DNA of 64,000 bases from Nectonema munidae (taxonomy: Eukaryota; Nematomorpha; Nectonematoida; Nectonematidae). The number at the start of each line of letters is the position of its first letter. Positions within the stretch are counted from its first letter, which is position 1. Where the stretch lies: NCBI GenBank assembly GCA_030549495.1, contig JAUIRK010000897.1, forward strand, positions 766,001-830,000, read 5' to 3'. This document shows, in pieces, positions 54,510-64,000 of the stretch. Below the pieces are notes generated by a model, which did not search any database, had not been told where the DNA came from, and was given only the letters and a program-made list of their open reading frames with translations. The position numbers were made by a program, and so were the translations under genes.

Positions 54510-55050
54510 TACTAATCAAAATAGCCACACTACCTAAAAAGCCACAATCTGTAACCAAATCGCCAAAGGTTCGATGATGCTCAAGTCACAACGGCCACAA
54601 GCTTAATTTTACAGTCCTGAAAAGGGACACTGTTGAAACATGAGTAATAGAAATCTCTTCAAACAAAAAAGATGATAATTAAAAATCTTGCTTTCATAAA
54701 AAAATAAAGAGAATGTACTTAAAGTGGAAAGTGATAAAATGACCACAGTTCGGTTTATTTTAAACTGAAATATGCATGTCAAATATTCATTTCTATGACA
54801 CGTTTTGATTTGAGTTTAGTATAACAACGCTTCTTGTAATAGATAATACCCAAATACTGCAGTTTAATGTTTTATTAAATAAACTAACGGAAAAAGCTTG
54901 CTTGATTTTTGTGTCAACAGCCAGATATATTGAGTGTCCTGTACATGGGGCGTTTTGGTTGAACAGGCTCTGCCCATTTTGACTCCTTTACTGACGCCGT
55001 TTTGACCAAAAATCTATGACCGTTTTAACCAAGCCCCTTTCAATTACTAG
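54510..55050. mobile_element. MITE with inverted arrays of TCAAAA(T/C)GGC units
   Basis: Left array: GATGGCTACTAATCAAAATA, GCCACACTACC, TAAAAAGCCACAATC and AACCAAATCGCC. The right array, reverse-complemented, repeats GGTCAAAACGGCGTC, GAGTCAAAATGGGC and CAACCAAAACGCCCC. Non-coding. Same architecture as 37.2-37.8 and 61.7-62.2 kb with a different unit. Confidence 0.5.
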
Positions 55051-55805
55051 TAAATCAATAAAAGCAAATGACCATTACTCGATGTAACTTTTTCATGGTC
55101 ACTGGCATTTTTCTAACCTGTATTACTATTATCATGCCCATTGGAGAATAGAAAGATCACTGTAAAATATTTTAAAAAAGAGTTCTAATAGAAGGCTAAG
55201 TTATCCAAAAGAAATATAATTTTTATAATAAATTGAAAATCTTTTTAGACAATACAAGAAATACACTAAACTACAAATAGAAACCAAAAAAAATAGAATG
55301 AAAAAATTCAAGAAATCTTTCAATGACTATCTAAAATTGACATTCACAAACGTCCTTGAAATATGGTAAATGTCATCACCTTTTTGGAGATTTATAATAT
55401 TTGAAACAGAAAAGTTAATGTTGAATAATTATAAATTTTTAAAGTCAAAGTCGCAAAATTATATTTATACGAAGAGTCATTAATATTAAAAAATATATAT
55501 ACATAGAATTTCAGTCTCAAAAATTACAAATATGTGGAGGCGGAGTCGGAAAAAAAATTAATTGTTTAAACTTGTGAATGTGCGTGTTTTTTCAATTTAG
55601 ATTCCTTTGTGATAACTTGATATCAAATCTTTGCATCCGAAGTTTTTTAATGAATAAGGAAATACAACACCCAAAGGCATTTACAAATGCCAATGTCGTG
55701 TCCAACGTAACTTGTGCTGTTGTTGCCCCTTTTTTAAGATTTAGCGTACGTTCTAGAAAATGATGTCATGAAACAGTATTAAAAAAATCATAATATGACA
55801 TTTTT
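55051..55805. other. AT-rich spacer
   Basis: No supported feature. Confidence 0.35.
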
Positions 55806-55809
55806 GGCG

Positions 55810-58115
55810 CAACATTGCACCCATATTGGGTCATTTGCGATTTTTGCCAATAAGTCCGTCTTAGTGGAAAATGAAACATAAGTGCCTTTTGTGTTCTGAA
55901 GTGTTAGCATGCACTTTTCCAACCCCTGGCAAGTTAAAAAGATACTTGGAAATGAAGCAATCGAGTTCAGTAAACAAAACTATCGACTATTTTAAACGTC
56001 AAGCTGAATTGATAACATAGGAATGTTTTTGCACCATATTAATTATGATTTGAAAGACTTCTATAAAGTTTCAAAAAAAACTTGTCAAAAAGTCCCACAA
56101 CATTGAGAACAGTTGATATTACTTTGCTGCAAAGTTATCATATTGCATGTGCCAAGTTCTGAACTTGAAAAGCTGAAGCGTATTTTCATGTCAAACGATA
56201 TTGTTAGAAGGCTAATAGGATAGATGTTCAATGAGTAATGACATTACCGTTTGAAGGCTAATACAATAGATGTCTGATGACCAAGGCGAACAAAAGTCAA
56301 TAAAGTTAATTTTTATAAATTAACAAAAAGTCACTACAAACCAATTTAAACTAGTTTGACCCATATTTCTTTTGTTTTTTAATAAAGTCAATAAAAAGTC
56401 AAAATTTTATTTTGTTTAAAACTGTTTTTAGAAAACTAAAAAATTTAATATTTTCAATGATTATTTCATGTTTAGATCATTCAAAACTTCAATTTTCGCT
56501 TTTATTTCTATTTTTAACGTACTTGTTTTAATTTTTATCATAAATTTGTTGCTGAATAAATAGCTGAAATAAGGTAAGGAAAATAAAAGAACCTTTAAAA
56601 AATTTCGAAGATACACACCTTCCGGGGCGAATAAAAGTCAATAAAGTAAAAAACATATAAAAAACAAGTCACTGTAAACCAATTTTGAAATATTTTTTCT
56701 TTTGTTTTTTTAGGTTAATAAAGTTCAAAAAAAAATTTTTAGCTCAACAAAAATTAAAAAAACCCAAAAATATTAAATATTATTTTAAATTTTTCCCAAA
56801 ATTTTACATCTTTTTATTAATCTAATATATAATCTAAGGAACGAGTATTTTTAATTGAAAAAACTTAAAATTTTTCTTTAGGCCAAACATTTCGGGCAAT
56901 ACGATGCTGCAAACTTGGATCAGCCTTGCTTTTATGTAAATACTGCAAGCGAAATATTTGACAAGGTGTATTACAGCACATGGTATTAAGCCAGAACACG
57001 CGCTTGAAGTGTATATTGACTGTGCTCTAGCAACTTGTTCTAGTTTTCGGATTCTGAATAAGCAAAAAATCTCCAGGTGCAATTGGTACCCAGTGCACTA
57101 AACCTCATCAAACCAACGTTCTCAATGAAGTCATTAAAACAGTGTATTTCATAAAAGCAAATGTCTTCAACTCTTGTTTGTTTTCTAAGTTATAGAAAAA
57201 AAGTGATTTCGAATTTGAAAAACTCTTACTGCACTCAAACGTGAGGTGCGTTTCTAACGGAAAAGTTTCGAAGCGATACTATGGAAAAAATACAGCATTT
57301 TCTGTAAAACAAACTAGACATTCATGTAAAAAAATTTGATGTCCGTTTTCGTATATTCTTATCACTTTTAGTGAACATATTTTAATCTATGAATTCCCTT
57401 AACCCTGCGCTGCAAAGAAAAGGGATCATTGTACTCCATTGTTATAAAAAAATTTCAAGTTGGAATTATGGCATTCTTCTTTTTCCTCATCTTATCCTCT
57501 TATTGGGGGTCGATGGCTTTGATCCATTCTCTCCAAAGCTTTCTGACTTATTTATAGCATTCTTAGACAAAAAAAATTTGCCATATTTTCAAACATATAA
57601 AACAACGTGTAGCATATCTTAGCCAAGAAATTTCTCATTTCCTAACCTACAAAAATTTTAAAAATACTATCAATTTTTCAAAAACCCGTTTATAATCTCC
57701 ATTAGCAATCTTGCCTAAGAACACTTCTAGACAAACTGGTTTAGACAAATCCAGGCTGTAGAGTCGAAAAAATATGTTTAATTTTTATTGACATATGATT
57801 GTGAGCAAGCATTTTCCATGCTACTTGCCATTTAAACCAAATCCCGAAACAGATTGGAAGTGAGTAATCATATTAGAGTTGCATTGGTCAAAAGAGATCC
57901 AAACTTAGACAAACTGATTTAGAAAAAGCAAATGCATCCATCCCATTGACATTGATTGGATTATTCAGATAATTTTTGAATAAACAATTGTGTCAATTTT
58001 TTTAGAACAGTATATGTCGATTTATTTTTTTTAAATGAGATCTCGAGCTACTAGAAAATTATAAAGAGACCGCCACGCCGAAAATTTGTACAAAGTTTGT
58101 GAACCACTGTTCTAG
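55810..58115 (+). pseudogene. hAT (ZBED5-like) transposon, decayed
   Basis: KMKHKCLLCSEVLACTFPTP, then GKLKRYLEM and DYFKRQAELI give the BED finger (CxxC). Further blocks: CALATCSSF; LNEVIKTVYFIKANVFNSCL followed by FEKLLLHSNVRCVSNGKVSK (ZBED5 'LNDVIKIVNYIKANPLNSRLF...LLFHTEVRWLSRGKVL'); and, near the end, SRNRLEVSNHIRVALVKRDP (C-terminal dimerisation block). At about 58090-58115 the right terminus, reverse-complemented, reads CTAGAACAGTGGTTCACAAA, a hAT-style CAGTGGTTC end. Many stops. Its middle is interrupted by another repeat at 56.28-56.76 kb. The left terminus is not found. Confidence 0.75.
56280..56760. mobile_element. GGCGARTAAAAGTCAATAAAG-family fragments inside the hAT
   Basis: AAGGCGAACAAAAGTCAATA at 56283 and GGGGCGAATAAAAGTCAATA at 56624 each start blocks that share AAGTCACT(A/G)(C/T)AAACCAATTT and resemble the left end of the hAT element at 59524. 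They appear as two direct copies with no matching right end. Confidence 0.5.
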
Positions 58116-59239
58116 CTCAACAGGAGAACAATATCATTCGTATATGATAGATCACTACTTGTCGTATGTAATTAAACTTTTTTCTCTCCTTATTGCCATT
58201 CACAAGTCAAAGAAGTAAAAAGCAGATTTGAGCGGTTTTGAATTTGCCGAATTTCAAACTGTTCTTAATTTGAGCGAAAAAATAGGTTTAAATATGACAA
58301 ATTTGTTTATATTCTACAATCTTTTACTGAACCATATTTTTTCAATTTCAATCATATTTCGTTTATTCACACATTTTGGTTCCCAATCCCAATCTATTTT
58401 TGCAGATTGTGCGTTTATCATAATCTATATTCTATGTCTCTATTGTTTACGTGTATGCGTGCTGTTGTTACTTACTATTGGTGAATAAAACACAAAGAAT
58501 ATATGGTTTTGCTACATTACTATATATGTTATTTTCAAATCTCTTTTGGAAAACTCATATGTCCCATTTTTTGAAATATTTTATCGACATACCCCTTATA
58601 TTTTTTTGTCACCATGACCCATTTTATACTGACATTTATTTTTGTATATGATTTGATAACGTTGGAGATGCGCTGAGTCTTCATCTAGATCCAGTACACT
58701 CGGTTTGTGAAAAAAACAACGGATCTTCAAGACTGTCTGATTAATATCGAAACATTTCTGCCAAAGGAAATCTGTTGTCAAAAAAACCTGCCGGATGTTG
58801 GGGTTGACGGATTATTGCGGCTTGGTATTTCTCTATTGCTCAATCATTGGAGATTAATTTATTGCATTATGGCAGAATGATCGACTCGATAACTTTCAAT
58901 TAAATTACTATTATAAACTCCAAGTTTGTAACTGAATTTTCTGTTTCGATAGTAGAATAATCAATTTTAAACTGGCAAAATAATTACTTCCACACCCATC
59001 CTAACCCACGAGTTCTAAATATGTTGTCTCTAAATTAATCATGTGTTACTGGAACATCACTAACAAGCTTTTCGAATTTAATTTGATTGAAACATTAATA
59101 TTCCTTATCGTCTGAAATTTTTCGAATCCCCTTTTAAAAAATTTAGCTTTGGTAACCAGAGCCTACCTCATCCACTTTATCCACTTCTATTACATAAATA
59201 AATACTTTCTAATTATACGAAAATATATTTTTTATTTAG
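58116..59239. other. Sequence upstream of the first recognised LIN-7 exon
   Basis: Probably LIN-7 intron or upstream region. No first exon could be recognised with confidence, and no other element was identified. Confidence 0.35.
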
Positions 59240-59430
59240 ATGTGAGTAGAATTTGTGATTTATTATCAAAACTAGAAGCTATACCAAATGCTCCAGTTCA
59301 AAAAATGGCATCACTTAGAGACATATTGCAAAGTGAATTCTTTTCAGCCGTTAGACAAGTTTATGAGCACATTTATCAGAGTCTTCCTAATGATGGACCC
59401 GAAGATGTCAAAGCTGCTACTACTGGCAAA
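59240..59430 (+). CDS. lin-7: LIN-7 exon with L27 domain
   Basis: Acceptor TTTTATTTAG, donor GGCAAA|GTAATT. The first two bases AT complete a split Asp codon; then VSRICDLLSKLEAIPNAPVQ, KMASLRDILQSEFFSAVRQV and YEHIYQSLP follow. This is the L27 domain of LIN-7/Veli/MALS (human 'DVSRAVELLERL...LQRVLQSRFCSAIREVYEQLY'). LIN-7 is a small adaptor that binds CASK/LIN-2 through L27, for receptor sorting and cell-junction polarity. The 191-bp exon ends in phase 0. Confidence 0.95.
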
Positions 59431-59523
59431 GTAATTTTATCAATTCTTCTTCCCATGCTCTATTCCTAAAATGTAGCGCCCGGGCTGATTCGTCATTTAG
59501 TTATATTTCACGTAGCTTATCAT

Positions 59524-60533
59524 CAGGGCGAGTAAAAGTCAATAAAGTCAACTTTTATTTCCGTTTAGCAAAAACTCTTTGAAGAAGATCTTTACTTGTT
59601 TAGTCTAAAAAATTTTGAACTAATTTCAAATTTTTAAGATCTAAGTCAATTTTTCGAGTTTAGGTCAATAAAGTCAATTTTTATATTTAACACTTTTTGA
59701 TTCAATGTGCCTAATTTTATTCCCAAACTTTTTATCATTGCATGTTTTTCACATCTTTTACACAAGTTTACCTTAAAAGTTAAGTTAATGCAAAATTGTA
59801 GATTGCCGGCATTAAATCATTCAAAATTAATAATAGAAAAAGACGTTCTCTTTTCAAACCTATCGGCAACACTCCAGTTCCAATTGTAATTAAGTTGACA
59901 AATTGGTTGCAAGCAGCAAAATATTTTCATTAAAATCTTCCAGCAGTGAAGAAATTAATGATGAAGATGATGGAATTTTATTGCCAAATATCAAGAAATT
60001 GTTAAAAAAAAAGAAAATTTGTGTCAAAACTTGCTAACAATAATTAGAGAATATTCACGATTCATTGATTTAGTCGGAAAAAGTCAACATAGAGACTTTT
60101 TCACTCGAAGATGTCTTTACTTGTTTCAAAATTATTTCATTTAAGACGAATGTGGCGTTAAAAGTTATCTTGAAAATAGATTCAAATAAAATGAAATCAA
60201 TAAAATCATGAATATGGAAAACTCTGAAATCTCTACCAGTACTTATCCCAAATTACAAAATTGTCAAGTTTTAACTTTAGAAGTAGAAAGATCTTTTTCT
60301 AAACTGAAAAAACTGCTAGAAAATGATCGAATTTTAAATCAGAAAATGTCATTAATTATATGTTGTTGTATTACAAAGTCATGGATTCTTTGAAATAATT
60401 TTCAATACTTTCTCTAAAGTGTTCATAGTTGTTTCAATTCAATAAAAACTTTAAAAAGTCAATAAAGTCAATTTTTTCTCTGAGTAAAAGTCGATTTTTC
60501 CCAATTTTTTTAGGTCAATTTTTCCTCGCCCTG
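59524..60533 (+). mobile_element. hAT element, 1010 bp, perfect 8-bp target duplication
   Basis: CTTATCAT flanks both sides (59516-59523 and 60534-60541). Termini are CAGGGCGAGTAAAAGTC and, reverse-complemented, CAGGGCGAGGAAAAATTGAC. Inside, near 60210-60390, a transposase scrap reads YPKLQNCQVLTLEVERSFSK followed by LKKLLENDR, the hAT C-terminal block ('VERSFSxxKxxLxxxR'). The rest of the transposase is deleted, so it is non-autonomous. In the LIN-7 intron, same strand. Confidence 0.9.
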
Positions 60534-61715
60534 CTTATCATTTAATTGTCATAAGCTACATGCTGTATATTGAAAATCGAGTTCTTTGAAATAAAGTTTT
60601 TGCTTGCTTTTGCTAAATTTCTTGAGCCAACAATATGAAAAAGTTTAAATTTCTGAAAATTTATTTCCATTTTTTTACAACGTTGTCTCCCATTTAATTT
60701 AATATGTATCAAGTGAAATGCAGGGATAAAATGTGTTTTATATGCCAATTATATTATATGACAGGTTAAATTTGTTTTGCAAGAATGAATATCAAACACA
60801 CTCAGATAAACATAGATCCATGACACACACCATATATTTTTATACATTTAGATCATGGGCGCACACATTTGGCGAACTTTTTTTTTATTTTCAAAATTTA
60901 TTATAAAAGAATTTTTGTTTAATTAAAACACCACAGCAAAGTATGAATTCTTTCGTTTTGATTTAAATTTCTTATACCATTAGTTGTTATTGTGCGATTT
61001 TCTGGAGATTTTTTTGCCAAGAAATAATATTTTAGTGAAATAGTTTACGAGATAATAAGAAGAAGTTGAGAACATTTCCGGTTCTTCAATTTCATCTCTA
61101 ATCACTTGAATAACGCGTTGGGTTATATATTTTTTATGCCACGCATTTAACACTAGGAAAGCCAACTTTTTTGTACCTAAAAAGACATTGGGGTTTTTTA
61201 TACCACCTTAACATATTTAACCCATTTACGACTGACAATAAATTTTATTTTTTTGATATACAAAAGTGATGGAAAAATTTAAAACATCTAAAAATTAAAC
61301 CTAAAAATATTTAATTTAATTAAAAAAACGTATAAACATTCTAACATTAATTTTCCAAATTATCTTCCTTTTTGAACACCCTCTTCCTCCCTGTAATTGT
61401 GAATTTACATATAATATAAATATTTTATAATGTACTACTTTGTGTATTTTTATTGGGTCTGAACCAGAAAACAGACTCACTATGGAAATGTCGCAGCCAA
61501 GACATCGATTTATTACAAGGAACAGCAGGAGCTAAAAATTACCGCAACCTCTTCTCTTACCAATTGTCAACAGGCGCTAGTTCTTATCAAATGAATTCGT
61601 CTGATGGATTTATTATTCTGCACTGAGACACTTTGCCGCTTAAAATTATATTCTAAAATTTTTAGCAATAAAATCTTATATAATCTTAATTTTATTGATA
61701 CCTAAAAATATATTC
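60534..61715. other. LIN-7 intron sequence
   Basis: AT-rich. GGGCGCACACATTTGGCG at 60856 resembles the GGCGCACAT hAT-like terminus seen in TRAM introns. Nothing else is supported. Confidence 0.35.
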
Positions 61716-61719
61716 AATG

Positions 61720-62170
61720 GTAACCGGACAATTGCCCCCTGAAAATTGCCCCCGAACATTTGCACCATGGAAAACTGCTACCTGTGACAATTGCCTCCTT
61801 GAAAACTGCCACCAGTGACAATTGCCCCTATGATAATCCGAGAAAATAAATTTTTTAATTTTTTGAACTCGAAAATATTTTGAATTTTAGTATTTTACCA
61901 ACTTTTTTTTTATAAAAAGTCAAATATTATAAATTAAAACAAGTAATAGGCTGGGAAATTAATAAAAGATAACGTTGAATTCACAAAATCTACTTTAAGT
62001 AAAGTAAAAATAAATAAAAATAGTAATATATTATATGAATTTGAAAATCAAAAAGAAATACGAATTATTGATAGAAAGCCGTTGCCCGAAGGCAATTGTC
62101 ATAACAGGTGTAATAGTGGGCAATTGTCCTTGGGGGGGGGGGGCAATTTTTGCGAGTAAATGTCCTAGAA
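61720..62170. mobile_element. MITE with inverted arrays of CAATTGCCCC units
   Basis: Left array 61727-61838: about seven units of 14-16 bp (cores ACAATTGCCCC, AAAATTGCCCCC, ACATTTGCACC, AAAACTGCTACC, ACAATTGCCTCC, AAAACTGCCACC, ACAATTGCCCC). Right array 62085-62155 holds the same units inverted (GGCAATTGTC, GGGCAATTGTCC, then a G run and GGCAATTTTTGC). AT-rich interior. A partial array of the same units is at 8.43 kb. Confidence 0.65.
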
Positions 62171-62599
62171 CGATATTCAGTTAGTAAAGTAAATTGTTTG
62201 AAAATACATTTAGGACTTTTGATCTAGTAATTGACAAGTTTGAAGTCGTTAATTTAAAATTGGCCCTTTTCAATGAAAATTGAAAGTCCTAAATGTTTGA
62301 AAGAAAATTTGCCGCAGGCTAATTTCACGACCTCAAACATCAAGACAAGTAAGGTTAGCACTCAACCATATAAAGCACTGCCTCGTATACACAACGCGAT
62401 TTTACTCACCTATATAATAAAGTTTACTTGTTTATACTGCAACCCTTACGTTTATATGAATTAGCTGGGTGGACTAAAGCCACTAGGTGTCGTATTTTTG
62501 CCGTATTGATTCTGAATTCAGGAGTTCAAATTATGAACTAACTTTTTGGAAATTTGAATAACAATTATTTAAGCCAATAAGTACTGTATCTTTTTTAAG

Positions 62600-62809
62600 G
62601 CATGTGTAGCAGTATTTGCTGCTGGTGAAAGTTCGGCACATCCCCGTATCGTTGAATTGCCCAAAACAGGCGAAGGTTTAGGATTCAACATTATGGGTGG
62701 AAAAGAACAAAACAGTCCTATATTCATCAGTCGAATCATTCCTGGAGGATTGGCGCACAGGTTGGACACTCTCAAACGCGGAGATCAATTGTTTTCCGTT
62801 GATGGCGTG
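62600..62809 (+). CDS. lin-7: LIN-7 exon with linker and first part of PDZ domain
   Basis: Acceptor TTTTTTAAG, donor GGCGTG|GTATTC; 70 whole codons. [60 protein letters not shown] and [10 protein letters not shown] align end to end with LIN-7 ('[25 protein letters not shown]', [25 protein letters not shown]). GLGF is the peptide-binding loop of the PDZ domain. Joins exon 59240-59430 in phase 0. The rest of PDZ and the C-terminus are not in the window. Unusual: AHRLDT replaces the usual ADRHGG. Confidence 0.97.
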
Positions 62810-64000
62810 GTATTCATATTTTATTTCATAACAAGACTGACTCTTCCTTTCAGAAAAGGAACTGGAAATAAGAAAGCACAATATAGAATATGTTTTATAG
62901 TTTAAGGAATTACTACTATTCACTTTGAAATGATAGTTTTTGTGTGCAGCACCTACAGACCCTCAACACCTCCATTGTTGGATACCAGCGCTATGATATT
63001 TTATACTTTGATTCAGCGCTTCTCAATCGCGGTTTCTCGGAATTCGAAATCGCAAAATATTTTAAGTGGGTCCTTAGAAAAATTGATGCACTTATGAGTT
63101 TGTATTTATTTTCATGGTTTAAGTTTTAGTATAGCACATTTCTTTTTATTATTTTATATTTTTTTGAAAAATAAATGTTGTGTGCTCATGACATATTGTT
63201 TTTTAATTTTTAAATCCTTCACTGTCTATTAGCACATTATTAAATTTTCGACTAAAATCAATAAAGTTAAGTATTTATAAGAAGTTATTTTACATAATAA
63301 AAATTATGATATACAGTAAAATCACGTTAGTGCTAAATCGCTTACAGCTTCTCAATTCTCTTAATTTTAAACAACATGTGTTTAAACTCCTTTGCAATGA
63401 ACGCGTGTACTCCAAAACCTGTAGTAAAGCCCCATGTCATTTTGTTTACAACGAACTGCGAATTACTAGATCTTTTATTATTTCTCTCGTCTTATATGAG
63501 ACTCCTTAGTATTGAAAATAGATACAATTCTGAAGCAATTGCAGTAAAATTGTGTTTTTACAAACTATATGAACACTCCAATAATATGCAACACGTTGAC
63601 CATTCCAAATCCGCTGTACAAAATTAACGCGTAATTTAGACCCTTTGTGACGAACTCGCTTTTACCTCGTTTATAATTTTGTATTACTTATGTAAGAACT
63701 CACTCTTTAGTATTAAATTTTCCGTAAACAAAGGATAAAATTGTGAAGAAGCATAGGATTTACGTGTTCAAAAAAATCTTGACAACATAATGAAAGCATT
63801 TGTTCCTCATGCTTTTGTATACGCTTGCGTAGATAGGGAGTCACTTTCATGAAGCAATAAATCATATGTTTCATATTCTTTTTTTTTACTAATATTCTTG
63901 TTTAGATGAAATGACGTTTTATTTATGAGACTAACTTGCTAATACAGGAACCTATTTTACAATTTTGCGTTGCGGTTTTACAGTCGATCAATCCTTTGTG
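62810..64000. other. Downstream LIN-7 intron
   Basis: The next LIN-7 exon (VEGExHEKAVELL) is not present. CAGCGCTTCTCAATCGCGG at 63015 looks like a hAT-style terminus without a partner. Otherwise AT-rich with nothing supported. Confidence 0.4.

Noticed and set aside
58213-58289. Possible first LIN-7 exon (…VLNLSEKI|G) whose phase would fit the L27 exon
   Set aside because: It has no ATG, a stop lies just upstream, and the similarity to the usual N-terminus is only a few residues.
58596-58781. Minus-strand frame with HKPSVLDLDEDSAHLQRYQI as a coding gene
   Set aside because: It looks somewhat protein-like, but I recognise no family, no splice context or second exon fits, and the length is within chance.

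Overview
This is a 64-kb piece of an AT-rich animal nuclear genome. It has long introns, little unique coding sequence and many layered transposon remains. Nothing bacterial is present (no operons, rRNA, tRNA gene set or CRISPR). The genes and element types (LIN-7, UTP4, TRAM; I-like, RTE-like and CR1/L2-like LINEs, ZBED-type hAT, Tigger, piggyBac) fit an invertebrate, most likely an arthropod. I cannot name the species.

Three host genes are supported. (1) Bases 1-1934, minus strand: an uninterrupted reading frame for the WD40 ribosome-biogenesis factor UTP4/Cirhin, running off the left edge. (2) Bases 20.6-33.9 kb, minus strand: a TRAM-family (translocating-chain-associated membrane) gene. 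Its eight exons of 54-223 bp fit one another in splice site, phase and protein order; introns are 1.5-3.3 kb except one of 51 bp. Its N-terminal exon is not firmly found. (3) Bases 59.2-62.8 kb and beyond, plus strand: two internal exons of the polarity scaffold LIN-7, carrying the L27 domain and the start of the PDZ domain. The three genes are not functionally linked.

Layout. 2-8.4 kb: AT-rich spacer with a GC-richer island, a 150-bp-unit repeat, a LINE ORF1 fragment and a small MITE. 8.55-10 kb: I-like LINE fragment, minus strand. 10.1-13.55 kb: GC-rich reverse-transcriptase/RNase H retroelement fossil. 13.6-20.5 kb: piggyBac scrap, inverted second copy of the 150-bp repeat with an RTE-like LINE inside it, and MITEs. 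20.6-34 kb: TRAM exons with introns full of hAT, LINE, SINE and Tigger-like pieces. 34.3-40 kb: internally deleted piggyBac, a decayed multicopy gene family, and hAT/ZBED remains. 40.8-45.2 kb: two tRNA-derived SINEs and a Tigger transposase split by a LINE. 46.8-53.5 kb: a nearly complete I-like LINE followed head-to-tail by the front part of a second copy. 54.5-58.1 kb: array-ended MITE and a decayed ZBED-type hAT. 59.2-64 kb: LIN-7 exons around a hAT element with a perfect 8-bp target duplication.

The strongest new-looking biology is parasitic. The tRNA-derived SINEs at 40.9 and 41.7 kb share their 3' tail, including a small hairpin and a short-repeat end, with two copies of the I-like LINE in the same window (tails at 48.65 and 26.16 kb). 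That is the expected signature of a SINE using that LINE's machinery.
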